The translations under genes and the position numbers were made by a program. From the NCBI GenBank assembly GCA_963682055.1, contig OY821745.1, positions 28,827,342 to 28,891,341 of the forward strand: a stretch of DNA of 64,000 nt. The letters run 5' to 3'. How positions within the stretch are numbered: the stretch's first letter is position 1; each line of letters begins with the position of its first letter. Source of the stretch: Primula veris. Lineage: Eukaryota; Streptophyta; Magnoliopsida; Ericales; Primulaceae. Of the stretch, positions 13,087 to 25,400 are shown one piece after another. The notes under the pieces were generated by a model. That model was given only the letters and a program-made list of their open reading frames with translations, did no database searches and was not told where the DNA came from.

Positions 13087-14513
13087 GGGATTTTTTCTAG
13101 GGCACAAAAATTTCTATTTTACCTTACTTTGTTAATAAATTACAAATTGTCCTATTCTATCTCGTTCGGATCAGCGAGATAGAGCTTATTCTATCTCGGT
13201 TTTCGGAAGCGATATAGAGTTTATTCTATCTCGGTTTTCGGATCAGCGAGATAGAGTTTAATATAATAACCCCTTATTACTATTAGGGTTTCGGTACGGT
13301 TCCGGTTCGGTTTGCTTTTTTTACTAAAACCGAAACCCAAACCCAACATATTTTGACTGATTCACAACCCGTTTGCATAAAAATGTGTCAAATGGATAAA
13401 AATAAATAAATTTTGATTAATATTTAAGTTTAGGTTATATATTTTTATTTGGGTTTTTAGTGTGTTGTACAATTTGTTTTTAATTTATTAAATTTTAATT
13501 TATTGAAAATAGAAAAAATAAATTAGTTATTGAAAAACATGATCTAACTATTCATTTTCTAATCTAATGGCGGTTAAGCCGATTGTATCATAAACAGTCA
13601 AATAAACTGAGCGTTTCAAAGATGTACTTTAGATAAAGTGGTACGAAACAACAATTAATATGTTTGAAAATATACATTATACTACTGGTGTACATAACGG
13701 AACCAAACTGATTATACAGACATAATTGATCAAAAACCGAACAAAACCGCTATATATATATTTTCATGGTTTCTAAACCAAACCGAACCAATTATTTTTA
13801 CTTGCATATAAATATTATTAAATATACATCAATAAGTTGAGATTTGATGTTTTACTTGCAATATTTTACAATTATTGTTTTGTTAAATAATTAGTAAATT
13901 TATTTGCTAGCGTAATTTTGAATGTTATGCTTTTTTATTTATTAAGATTCAAACGGACCGAGAGAGAATGGTTAGGTTGAGATTAATTTTGTGATTTTTT
14001 AATTTATTTGGTTGGTATTTTAGTCAAAACCCGAACCACGAACATCCACCAAGCCTTAGTAGTAATTAGGCATGGACGAAAAACCGGAAAAACCGAACCG
14101 AAAAAGACAGAAACCGAAAAACCGAAAAAATTTCGGGTCGGTTTTGGTTTTCAATAAAATCGAACTGAAAAAGACCAGAACCAAAAAGACCGAAATCGAA
14201 AAAGATCGAAAAACCGAAAAAAACCCGAAACTGGACCGAAAAAACCCGATCCGGTTCGGTCGAAAAAATAAAAAGACCAAAACTGGAAAAAGCAAACCGA
14301 AAAATATGTTGGGTTTCGGTTTCGGTTTTAGTAAAAAAAGCAAACCGAACCGGAACCTAATAGTAATAAGTGGCTACAAGATGGGGTATTATATTAAACT
14401 ATATCTCGCTGATCCGAAAAGCGAGATAGAATAGGCCAATTTTGTAATTTATTAATAAAATATGCTAAAATAGGAATTTTTGTGCGGCAGTAAACCAATT
14501 TAGAAAAAATCTT
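13087..14513. mobile_element. MULE-A: non-autonomous Mutator-like element with long inverted arms
   Basis: A perfect 9-bp direct duplication GAGATTATG flanks the unit (13078-13086 and 14514-14522), the target size of Mutator-like elements. The ends are GGGATTTTTTCTA (left) and its near complement (right), continuing inward as matching arms of about 200-270 bp: GCACAAAAATT blocks, TTAATAAATTACAAA blocks and copies of a palindromic motif built from CTATCTCG and CGAGATAG (three units in the left arm, one in the right). No transposase is encoded. The interior 13360-13610 recurs inverted at 46656-46890. The element stands immediately upstream of the minus-strand gene starting at 13043. Confidence 0.85.
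14067..14359. mobile_element. hAT-type MITE (CGGTTCGG family), nested in MULE-A
   Basis: The unit starts TAGGCATGGACG and ends CGGAACCTA, and is flanked by 8-bp sequences GTAGTAAT (14059-14066) and ATAGTAAT (14360-14367), differing at one base. The interior is almost wholly made of CCGAAAAACCGAA-type words. Two relatives with perfect 8-bp duplications are at 44019-44299 and 49809-50107. An inverted piece of its right end also sits in the left arm of MULE-A near 13285-13356. Confidence 0.65.
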
Positions 14514-15368
14514 GAGATTATGCGATATCTAAATTACTTTTACTTATATTTATATTTATTGGGAATTGTGAAAATTGATAAAAACCTTTTCTGCCCAAAC
14601 TAACACTACAAGTGATACGTTTTCACTTTAATTTGTGACACACTTTCTAATTTACACATTTTCATTCAAATTGAGTGACTCATCTTTTATAATATTTTTT
14701 GAGTTTAATTGCTAAGTCGAATCTAATTTAAATTTCAGTCATCCAACTAGATAAAAAAAAGTTTAAAAATTGTTTTTAAACTTAAAAAAATAACTTATAA
14801 TCTATACGGGAAAAATATTAAAATGTAAAAAAAAACTTAAAAGCTATTTTTAAGCTTAAAAAAAGAAATTATATCTACAGGAGAAATATATTAAAGTGTA
14901 AAAAAACAGCTTCGAATTTGTTTTTTATTTTTTGTTTGAATTGTTAAGTAAAAAAAAAGATACCAAAAATTTATGAAAATAATTTTTTTTTATCACTTTT
15001 AAGTTGACATATACTTCAAAATTTTGTGAGATTACTGACCTATAAACTATTTTTTTATTAAAAGGTGACCCGGCCACCAAAGAGTGCATCTGATGGACGG
15101 TTTTCATCTTATACTAAATATCATCTTATATTGATCAACCTATGTGAAGCTTCAACTCTTGTATAAGACAATATAGAGTGAAACCACTATTTAGTATGCT
15201 TAAGTTAGTAATGTTGAAATTACCGAGGTATGTTAAGTTATTTGATTGGAGTGAAAATACATAGATTAAGTATCAAATTAGAAGATGTCCGAATGGATAC
15301 CGCACAATTAAAATTTGATATGTTATGTATCATTTTAGCATTAATCCCTATCTTTGTTGTTTTTGTAT

Positions 15369-15868
15369 GGGTAAAATGCAAATAACCCCCTTGAACTACA
15401 ACTTCTTTGCAAATAACCATCGTAACTATTAATTCTTTCAATTTCTTCCCAATAACTATCTAACTTTTGTAATTAACCCCTGATGTCATCTTTAAATGAC
15501 GTAGCTTTATGTTCGACGATCTATTTTGGTTGAATTTTAATTTAATATATAGTTAGCTATTTTTATATCTATGATTGTAAAGTAATTTTTTACGTAATGA
15601 CAAAAAATAGTTTTTCTCACATATTAATATTAATAATATTTTTTATGTTAAATCGGATCTGATAACTTTTTTACGATAATTTAACATCTTAACTCGTGTT
15701 CTTTGACAAAATACATTTATCAAATAAATAATTTTGTAAAACCAACAAATTAATAAAAAATTATGTGATTTTAAAAATGAATTTGGGGAATTAATTGCAA
15801 ATGTTTGTTAGTTTTTGTGGGTTATTTGCAAATGGCCTATAGTTCCAGGGGTTGTTTTCATTTTTTCT
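15369..15868. repeat. MITE with AAATAACCCC-type inverted ends
   Basis: The left end (GGGTAAAATGCAAATAACCC, then TTGAACTA) matches the complement of the right end (AAAATGAAAACAACCCC, then TGGAACTATAG), and both continue into 'tttgcaaataacc' blocks. It is about 500 bp long and AT-rich with no ORF. The end style recalls MULE-derived MITEs; a 9-bp duplication is not clear in the surrounding T-runs. Confidence 0.55.
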
Positions 15869-16264
15869 TTTTTTTTAATCGAATTTAACTGATTATACGG
15901 GTAATACGAGACGTATAATCTATCTTAAAACAATAAAATAAAGAGGAGAATAATGAAGATCACAAAAAGGGAAAAGATTTGGAGGACGGTATCTTTTCAA
16001 AAAAATTATTCGGGCTTAACGACGGTTAACGTCCCGGTCCGACAGTCAGTTTTGGAGTTCGACGATGAATGTCGGAGAGGGTCAATGGTATGGATCAAAC
16101 TTATTGGGTCCAATGTGTTTAATAAAATATATTTTGTTAATAACGGGTAAGACAGACCTTTTTTAATTAGTTTTTTTTTTTTAATTTGCAGCTCTTCTTA
16201 AATACGAATGTTAAAGGAAATTATTTTATTTCATTGGCCTAGATTCGTACACACTTCATCTAAC

Positions 16265-16622
16265 ACTGCTATCTATGACACTTTTTGCATAATCTGATTT
16301 AAAAAAGATCTCGTGCAAGGCACATGCAGTGCTTATTATATCACTAATATTTTTATATTTTTTAAAATTTGAGTTAAGAATTAAACATATTTCGTTTGGT
16401 TTAGAATTATACATTTATCTAGTTGGGTGCCTTTTTGTTTGTAGAACAAAATAATCAATTATCACTTAGATTATGTAAAAAAAAAACAATACATTAAAAT
16501 AAAACGAATAGAAAGTTATACTTTTGAACACTATTTCTCATATTGTCATGTTTGTACCTACAAACAAATTAAACTATATGTTTATTTGTCATTTATCATG
16601 TTTATATTTTTCCATATATTAT
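16265..16622. repeat. Long direct repeat, copy 1 (copy 2 at 18080-18420)
   Basis: The blocks share 'aaaagatctcgtgcaa', 'gaatagaaagttatactttt' and 'aaactatatgttt' in the same order and spacing, with many substitutions and small indels. They flank the short ORF at 17772-18014. This could be a segmental duplication or two copies of an unidentified element; no terminal repeats were found. Confidence 0.6.
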
Positions 16623-17219
16623 AGTTGAAAATAGTCCAAGTTTACTATTATTGCTAAGATAAGCCGATTTCTACAAGAAAAAGTGAATCTTTACTCACTT
16701 AAGTAATTGATTACGTGCTTACACAAGTTTATATGTTTCACCTTTTGATTTAACACCAAGTACTCTATAGATTTATAGCAATTCGATTAACATATAAACT
16801 TTGAGTAATTTATAAGTTTGTGGCACTAAAGCTTCATTTATATTTTCATACTTTCTATAATACCCAATGTGATACTGCTTGTTAGGCGAATTCTCTTATT
16901 TCACGAAGAACATCTAAATTTCGAAGCCAAACGAGTAGTTGCTAATATTATAATGTTATGATTATTGGGTTATTGTAGATGAAAAAGCAACCATCTAAAT
17001 ATGGATACATACATTTTGTGATATTTAAAATAGTTGGAGCCATGAATAGCATAATTAACATGAAATATTCTTTCCATAGGTTTAGTATAACTCTTACTAG
17101 TAAAAATAGAAAGACGTCTCAAGAGCCAGCTGGTCTGGCCTATAGCACTCTTTAAATTTTGTTTTTCGTTGTCACACATGCTGTCCGTGACGGAATCAAT
17201 ATTCAATTTTTTAGTGACC

Positions 17220-17433
17220 GTTAATTTTTTTATTGTCACTATAATAATAATAAACGGTATAAAAAACCAAAAAAAAAACGGGAGTTTAAAACTTAGCTGA
17301 CTTTTCCATTGATCTAAAATTTTAAGACGTTTAATTTTTTTTTGTTAGTATAATAACAATAAACGGTATAAAAAACCTAAAAAACCAAGAGTTTAAAACT
17401 TAGATGACTTGTCCATTGATTTAAAATTTTCAA
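17220..17433. repeat. Tandem duplication, about 107 bp x 2
   Basis: Two adjacent copies share 'ataaacggtataaaaaacc', 'gagtttaaaacttag' and 'ccattgat.taaaatttt' at a constant offset of 107 bp. No coding content. Confidence 0.7.
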
Positions 17434-17771
17434 ACGATACAGAAAAACTGACTACGAATACGAATTTATTAGTTATTACATTTATTTATAATGGAGAAAT
17501 CAAAGAGTAAGTTAATCTTAATTAAATGAAGAGTAAAAAATAGCCACAAGATTCGAATTGTGACATAAAAATTTTATGTTTACCATTTGAATTAAGCTAT
17601 CATTTGTTCATTTGTGGGCTATTAATGTATAAAAGATTAAATTTTTGAATTTTTCTATATAAAAAATATATTTTTAAATTTTTTGGGGTGACGGTGGCAC
17701 CCCTGGTTCCGCCCCCTGAACACTACTCTCTCTCTCCCCGATTCCAATAGGCAATAGCAACACTACAAAAA

Positions 17772-18014
17772 ATGAGGCGACTAAATGCCATCGTGACGCC
17801 ACCACGATCGCAACACCCACCACCCTCACCGCCCGAAAAAAATGAGTGGTGGTGGTGGGTCATTTTCGGTGTTTTATTGTTGCTCGTAATTTTGAATTTT
17901 TTCTATCAATGGTGGTCTAATTGGAAGAAAACGAAGGCTGCAAATGAATCCTCCGGCAATACAACGTCAAAAAGCAAGTACATTCAACTTCTCCGAATAT
18001 ACTGTGTTAGTTAA
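17772..18014 (+). CDS. Short ORF with a transmembrane segment; possible first exon
   Basis: The frame starts at an ATG after a CT-rich leader (ctctctctctcccc) and encodes up to 80 aa: a proline-rich N-terminus, a WWWW run and a strongly hydrophobic segment (VIFGVLLLLVILNFFYQWW), then a polar Ser/Lys/Asn stretch. A possible donor follows about residue 68 (AGCAA|GTACAT), so the real exon may be shorter. I recognise no family. It lies between the two copies of a long direct repeat (16265-16622 and 18080-18420), and no downstream exon was found. It could also be a chance frame. Confidence 0.25.
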   Translation: MRRLNAIVTPPRSQHPPPSPPEKNEWWWWVIFGVLLLLVILNFFYQWWSNWKKTKAANESSGNTTSKSKYIQLLRIYCVS

Positions 18015-18079
18015 TGGTATAAAAGTATAATAAACCCACCAAAAAAGGGTATTCTTTTATTCCATATGACTAGGTTTGT

Positions 18080-18420
18080 CCCTAAGGCACTTTTTGCCAT
18101 AATCTGGTTTAAAAAAAGATCTCGTGCAATGCATGTGATTCTTATATCACTAATAATATGCTTATCTTTTTAACATTCAAGTTAAGAATTAAGCATATTT
18201 CCTCTGGTTTAGAACTACAAACATTTTAGTTTAAACTTTTTGATTGGAGAACAAAATTATCGATTATCAATTAGAATATGTAAAAAAAAATTACATTTGA
18301 AGAAAACGAATAGAAAGTTATACTTTTGCACTTTATTTCTCAGATTGTCGGCTTTAAACTCACAAACAAAATAAACTATATGTTTTTCCATTCAGTACGT
18401 TTATATTTATTCCATATGTG
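18080..18420. repeat. Long direct repeat, copy 2
   Basis: Diverged partner of 16265-16622, with the same order of shared words. It starts shortly after the short membrane-segment ORF. Confidence 0.6.
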
Positions 18421-19647
18421 AATAAATTTATTAAATAACGCAAAGGTTTTTAGTCCTAATTTTAAATAATTAAATAATTCCTTCCGAGATTGGGGTAACT
18501 TTCAGTTACATCTTTGAAATAAATGATTTGGTCCTACCATAACTTCAATTTTAAGAATAATTTTTCACTAAATGAAAATCAATCAGCCTATGACGTCCAT
18601 GTTAATTGCTATGATTTAAATTCATTGGGACGATTGGAGTACACTATTTTTAATCAATTTTATATTATAATAGTATGTATGTTATATTATACTTGGAGTA
18701 TATATATATAAACATTAGAATGACATATTGATAAATGACACAAAGGTAATGAAACAAAAAAGAATTGATTAAGTCTTGCTGTAGAATTACCAAAAGTCAC
18801 AAACATCTTATATAGGGCACAAGTAGCGGAAAATGACTAGTACGGAATGATGTATATAGGCACCTCCGAGACTTGCGTAGCCTGAACAACGACGAAACAA
18901 TTGATCAAGAAATAGAACACACAATCACGTACGTACTCACATATATTAGGACTAGAAAGTAATAACACACATGCAATATTTGTTAACGACTTTCACTTGA
19001 TAATAGCTACGATTCCAAGGAGTGCACATGACGTTTATACTTCGTATTTGTCAAAGGATGATGATTTATAGTCTCGTCGACTTGTTTCACATGTTGAGGA
19101 TCATCTATTCTCAGGTTTTTCTCTCTGGCCAATACATCTCACTGCCAAGTTTTGGTTCACTTCTTTTTAAACAACTTGCTCTCGTTCTTCATACCAAGCT
19201 CCATCGCGTTTAAACTATTCACGTGATTTCTTCATCTGAGGTGTATTTTTCAAAGTGTCAAATTTGTCACCAACTACAACATGCATGCTTTGGTTTTTGT
19301 TTATCTAGTTTCCGAGGCTACTCGCATGCAGATATGAGTTCTTCTATCAGAGTATGACCCGTATTCCATCTGATACGGGGAATATGGAGGGATTTTTAGG
19401 ATGACCAATGTTGTAGACTTATGTTGCATAAAGTGTCTTTTTGCATCAATAATCACCCAAAACAATTTTGATTATTAGATAGAGTGGGTTTATCATATAC
19501 TCCTATAATTAGGCGGGATTTGGTGTTAACTTATCGAGATTATAGTGTTTTTGAAATGTATATATATAGGGAAGAACATGATATTTTGTATGTAATGGTT
19601 AAAGAAATGAGAATCCTTAGCTGAATAGTAGTCTCATGTTATTTTGT

Positions 19648-19853
19648 ACTCTACGGGCAATTTTGACCGGCCAATGACTTGTATCAAAATTGTCGGAATG
19701 AAAATTTTCAAAAGTTAATCCTATAGTACAAACATTAAATTATATGATTTAGTTTTGAAATTTTTCATTTCGACAATTTTGATACATGCTATAAACCGGT
19801 CAAAATTGTACGTAATTTCGTAGATGATAATTAATTGGAAACGGAAGAAGTAC
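19648..19853. repeat. Stowaway-like MITE, copy 2 (left end shortened)
   Basis: Left 'caattttgaccgg' and 'tgtatcaaaattgtcggaatgaaaa' are matched by their complements on the right ('tttcatttcgacaattttgataca', 'ccggtcaaaattg'), so the whole unit folds. The right side extends to a TTCTTCCGTTTCC-type end as in copy 3; the left lacks most of that outer end. Confidence 0.65.
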
Positions 19854-20687
19854 TGAACAAGCTCGAATGATATTGGCACATTCTGCTTCACTAAGAACTT
19901 GCTTGGTTGCAAGGTTTAAGTTCAAAATTATTGTTTGTTTGCTTTTATATTGCAATTAATTTGAATGGTCAGCTTGAAAACTAATTTCTTATATTTGGTT
20001 TGGGCTAGAAAAACAAAAAGTTTCAATCACCGTGAACCGAGTTCCATTTGCAAATGATTCCGGATCATTGCTCTGTCACATATTCTCTTTCTCATTTCGT
20101 GCCTCTTACCTTTTCAACAAAAAAAATGAGAAAAATTCTACAATTACGATTATATATATGAATACACTCAAACAATTATTTTTAAGAAAAAAGTCACAAA
20201 CAATTTAATTTGAAATAAATAAATAAAACTAGTATAAATTAATTAATGAAATTGAAAAAAATTGTTTAGAGCAATATTAAGTCCAAATTTTATAATGTTT
20301 ACATAGAATGTATTATAAAAGTATGGAAAAAATTATAAAATTTTAAAATTCGGACGAAATTAAGTAAAAGGACACGAAAGTAAACAAAGAAAAAGAGCAC
20401 AGAATCTGGAGTCTTTGCAAATAAGTTAGAATGGTAACAACGCAGACCTAATAGATGTCATTAGGTTTTTAATTGTCCAGCCCGTCTCAAGACTTAATTG
20501 CATCTCTTTGTCAATTATTTGCAAAATAATTTATATTTTCGAAGTATGAAAATTAATTATAAATGTATATTGCAACGTCAGAGTTATTAAAGTATGAAGT
20601 TGTTTGTGTACGTCGACAAATGTAAATAAAAATCTAAAGTAATTAAGTTTTATCCTCTTTGAGGGTGTTTTCCAAACATCGTTTTTA

Positions 20688-20855
20688 AGGCGGTTTAAAA
20701 CCACATAGAAAAATAGTAAAACCGCCTCTAATGCTATTTAAGGCGGTTTTCTTAGCAAAAGTACAAGCTCCTTATATGACCGCCTTAAAAGTGACCCAAA
20801 ATTTTGAATTATTTACACTAGAAACGCCTCAAAAGATACTTAAAACCGCCTTAAA
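20688..20855. repeat. Cluster of GGCGGTTTT / AAAACCGCC words
   Basis: At least five copies of a short word related to AAAACCGCCTTA occur in both orientations within 170 bp, for example at 20689, 20718, 20738, 20779 and 20842. Such short repeats are typical of the subterminal zones of CACTA or similar DNA transposons, where the transposase binds. The matching CACTA termini were not found. Confidence 0.5.
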
Positions 20856-21600
20856 TGACTTTAATTTCCATTATTTAGCCATATATTAACTTCAATGGAA
20901 TTCAGCATTACATAAGAACACTTTTGTACAATACAGGAAATATAAAGTCAAATAATCCACATATTAATCAAAATATAGCTAATTATCATGGGATATAAAC
21001 AAGGATATATTCATACAAAAGCTTATCAACGATTAAATAATATAAATAAGCCAAAAGCCCAATATATATCCGTTTACATAATTTATCTACAAATAGAAAG
21101 GACAAAAACACATGTACAACTACATTTCAGATTACAATAAATTAATGAACAAATAAATTGTCTCGAAGCGTCAAATACAAGCTTCAATCGCTTTTCTTTC
21201 TTTTGATCCGTAAGTAAAAAAGCACAAAAAAAAAAAACTAACTATGACGTAGAAGCCTTTTGCCCACCGTCGATGATCTTTATCACCATTTCCCCCTAGT
21301 CCACCACCGTTTCCACCCCAGTTCTCGTCTTCGATGGGAAGTATACGAGTTTTCGGAAACAATAGGAGGACTACCCATGTGTGTGCTCGGAATCCCATAA
21401 GGTTCCTAAACTAAAAAAAGAAAAGCAAAATGTAACTGCGTATTCATTATTTGAGAGAAACTTGTTGAAGTTCTGCATAAGTCACATGGACGTACTTTGT
21501 TATGCTCTGTGAATGTTTTCACAGGAGTGTTATAATCCTGCAAAAACAAAAAATACAGATATTGAAATAATCAATGGAGGCCCACATGATATCAACAAGA

Positions 21601-21784
21601 CTCGTTTGATTGCAGATTTTATTAGAGAAAAACTAGTTTTTTCCGCCTTAAAAGTATTTTAGCTTGTTTGGGCCAAAAGTTCAAAAAACCTCAGCTTTTA
21701 AGCTAGTCAACCAAATGGACTCCAGCTTTTAAGCAACAAAGTAAAAAATGAGCATAAGCTGCAATCCTACAACCAAACAACCCC
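21601..21784. repeat. MITE with GTTTGGTTGCAG-like ends
   Basis: The left end GTTTGATTGCAGATT and the right end 'gctgcaatcctacaaccaaac' are inverted relatives. Inside are several 'cagcttttaagc' words. Same end style as 3003-3213. Confidence 0.45.
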
Positions 21785-22446
21785 AAAACAACAGTACACC
21801 ATGAGGAAAAAACACTAACAAGTTTGACAGCTAGGAAGGTGTCAATCAGGAGAAACGTTACACTTTTTATCCTAAGCTTTCATTTTTTTTTTTTTGAATT
21901 TAAGTTACCAAAATACATAAACTAAGCGAGAAAATATAAAGCTATTGTTTTCGGATGATTATGTCAAGTTAAAAAAAAACTTATAAATTCACAATATACA
22001 ACTCGTTACATGAATATATTTGTTCATGTACTTTGTAATGCCAAAGAACTTTCAGGTGAAGATATGAACGAAACGAAATGGCACCTCTCCATGTTCGAAA
22101 TGCCAAAACCATTTCTGTAAAGAGAAAACCACTCCAACATCCTAGATGAAATATCCTTGTTAACCATGCACGTATAGATGTTTGAATAGGAAGTGAAGTG
22201 GACCAATTATGCTAAATGACATAGCTATCATTACCTACTAAAATTGGGGAAAAAAAGGTTAAGGAAATCGACACACAAAAGAAGAATGTCAGTTAAACTT
22301 ACACCATTCAAAACTCGGCTCATCTGTCATAGCAAGCCAACCAAAGTGCAAGATAAACGGACGCGCTTTCCAGACGGATAAGCGTCTTCAAGCAATGCAA
22401 CAATTGTTGTTGGCTTCCCACTACAAACTTGACCTGCAAGAACAAG

Positions 22447-22448
<2 letters not shown>

Positions 22449-22494
<46 letters not shown>
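22449..22494. repeat. (AT)n microsatellite
   Basis: About 22 uninterrupted AT units. Confidence 0.95.
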
Positions 22495-22495
<1 letters not shown>

Positions 22496-25400
22496 CTTTT
22501 CATAAGAATGAATGAATTATAATGTTTAAATCTTCACATTGATTTAAAAGAAGTCGGCATATGTTTTATCCTCAAGAAATGGACGAGTCGACTTCCTAAT
22601 GACTGCATTAACCAAACACCACGATGACGTGATAATTATATCAATTCATTGGAGCATACACAGTTCTTTACACTATTCTTATAAAACTCAATCATGGAGA
22701 CACGTTTATTTGACAGGAAAATCATAACTATAAAGCCAGTAAACCTTTACTTCAAAAAAAACTCCTATAGATTCGATTATTCTATTTCTTTACAGTCTAC
22801 ACCAATTAAAAGCATACATCATGAATAATGAATAACAGGTTAGGAAATCAGTCGAGCTTAAGAAAGACAGAAATACAAAACCGCACACATAATTTGATAC
22901 GGAGTTCACCCAACGATAACTACGTCTCCGGGCCGCTACACGTGGCACTGGTATATATATTATAATAAGGATTACAAACGTAATATAGCTTGATCACAAA
23001 GTTATGGTTCTCTCACAACTAGAACTCTCTATTTACAATATTCTCTCTTGAATATGTGGTAATCAAAATACAAGATAGGTGAAACATTATATAGAACCCA
23101 TAGTGCCTCTTATTACAATTTTTTAGTAATATGGAATGATTAGTGAACATGAACAAAACACATTTGGCTCCACAACTCAACATAACATTTTGTTTGTCAT
23201 GTGACTACACTTGTAAGGTAACTTCTCAGCAACAAATTGAAGTGGCAATGACACTCAATTACCCCCCAATCACGACAAATAGGTATATATATTTCCGATA
23301 ACGGTCCCCCATAATTACACAATTATATTTTGTCCCCTTCGGTTCGACTAACAATTGCAAAGGTAGTAGATGGTAGTCCCAATGTTTAGAAACGGAGACG
23401 TAATTACCTCCCATATTGGATAATGTGCGAAAGTGTATTTTCTGTGACTTTCGCTTTATTTAGAGGTAAGTTAGTCTTTTCTTGAACATCAGATTTAAAT
23501 TATCTCCTATTTTCACTATGTCATGATTCCTCTAAAACTATAGAAAAGAGCAAGTATCTCACTATTTTTTAAAAAGAGCGACCAAATTCGTCCACTTTTA
23601 GAATCTGATGACAAGGTATCTCAACCGTTCTTAAATATATTGATGAAACAAATTTATTCTCAAGAGTGAAACTTCTTTTAAAAGAAAAATTGACAAAATT
23701 TTGATGTCCAATCCTTATTAATCCGATACAAGCTCCAATTTTTTGGAAAACCCTAGAATTCATTTTAATACACGGTAACTAAAAGTAAAAGTTTAAAGGG
23801 GTGTATGAATCAGAACCAATTCTTAAATATATCTCAACTAAAAACTCAAAATATTGTTTAACCAATTCATCAAATCCATTCGAACAAACTAAATGTTTTC
23901 ACTGATCACTAATTAAGAGATACAACAAGATTAAATTACAATCAAATTACTAATTAATTGAACCAATTCATATGGGCCAAGGGGTAAAAACCTTCGTCCA
24001 GCAGTTATTCTGGCATGTGTTACAAGCATAGTCGTCTATTAAATTTTGCGAAAATAAGCCCCTATACATTCACATATTTTCGCCTTCATCCGGGAAATGT
24101 ATAGAACACAAACCTAAATTTTGCAACTTTCACAGTGATGAGGCGCATGAACGAATGTGAAACATTATCTTTTTCTAAGGTACATGCTGGTGCACATGGC
24201 ACTCACCTTTAACAAGTAGCTAGAAACCGGGTCTTAAGTGATTGTGATCAGGGAAACCTAAGGGCAGACTATCGGGTGCGATAACATTCTCATAATTTCG
24301 AAAATTGTGCATTTTTTAATTTTTAACCATGTACTCTTACTAAAATACGTTAAAAACGATGATTTACCACCACTTATTTTTAAATTCTAATTTTTGACAC
24401 TCCATATACCATTAATGGTTTCGCCCCTGACTATGCTCATTTACATCATATTTTCTTATTTGTTTGGAAATATACGAGAAACAATAATATCAACCCGGTT
24501 CACTATATTAATTTTAGAGTCAATCAATCAAAAAAATTTAGTTACTGTTGACATTTAAGCTCTCTTATACGTGACTATAAAATATATTGAATCCGATTCA
24601 TGCAGGTAGCGTTACTAGAAATCCATTTTTTGCAACTTTCCTAATAGCTAGGGTGAACGAGCCGAGGCATAGCAACAACAACAAAAATCCAAGCTACATT
24701 ACCTGACACTAACCCTTGACAAGTAGCTAGCAATCGGCTCTCGAAGGACTATGGTCGTTTACATGGCTAAATTGTCAATTTTTTGCTCTAAAAGAAAGGT
24801 AAATTTTAAAATAATTAACAAGTTGACTACCAAAAAAGATACGCATGTACTTGCACGGTTAAGTTTGGCCAAATTGGCCAAATTAGTGTTCGCCCATTAA
24901 ATTTTATGTGCCAAATTTGGCCAAATTGTCAATTATTTATTCTTAAAGAAGCTAAAATTTAAAATACGGCTGACTACAAAAAGATGTGTATATCAGTATA
25001 TATATATATATATTATATTTTGGAGGGTAAAAATAAATAAATGCGCATATACTTGCACCACCGTTCCGTTACTTGTTTTTTATAAATAAATTTATGGAAG
25101 ATTCACTTCTATATGATTTAACTAATGTGTATATTTTTGGTGGTATATCATATGTATATATTCCCAATCCATTTAATATTGGAACAATTACTTTTTAATT
25201 GTTAATGTCACTGAAACAAGAAGGATGCACGTTTCACAGAATCACAGTTCAGACGCAAATTCTTCTAATATTTTTATATACAAAACATGCATAGAGCTGC
25301 TAATATTTTATTTATACTATTATGAATAATTAAAGAACTGGTGCTTCCAGATTTAATACATCTGTTTTTTGCTTGGGTGTTTTCATGACCTGCTCCTTTG

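Larger units (their letters stand above)
14523..17760. other. Intergenic DNA with MITE and duplications, no supported gene
   Basis: AT-rich sequence. Recognisable structure is limited to the MITE at 15369-15868, the first copy of a long direct repeat at 16265-16622, and a tandem duplication of about 107 bp at 17220-17433. Short open frames at 15953-16150 and on the minus strand at 16970-17239 have no recognisable content. Confidence 0.5.

Noticed and set aside
12754..13107. Minus-strand frames of 76-117 codons rich in Leu, Tyr, Ile and Cys-Val runs
   Set aside because: They read through (CA)n, (TA)n and (GA)n microsatellites. Only the first 33 codons from 13043 look like protein and are kept in the small membrane-protein model.
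14056..14434. Long frames on both strands (95 and 120 codons)
   Set aside because: Both are translations of CGGTTTTTCGG-type repeats of the hAT MITE; the same happens at 49802-50131.
17762..17775. CACTACAAAAAA, like a CACTA transposon end
   Set aside because: No inverted partner or 3-bp duplication was found, and the position fits a normal leader before the ATG at 17772.
22300..22440. Possible minus-strand exon (acceptor-like TTGCAG, 35-codon open stretch)
   Set aside because: No donor, neighbouring exon or recognisable family could be connected to it.
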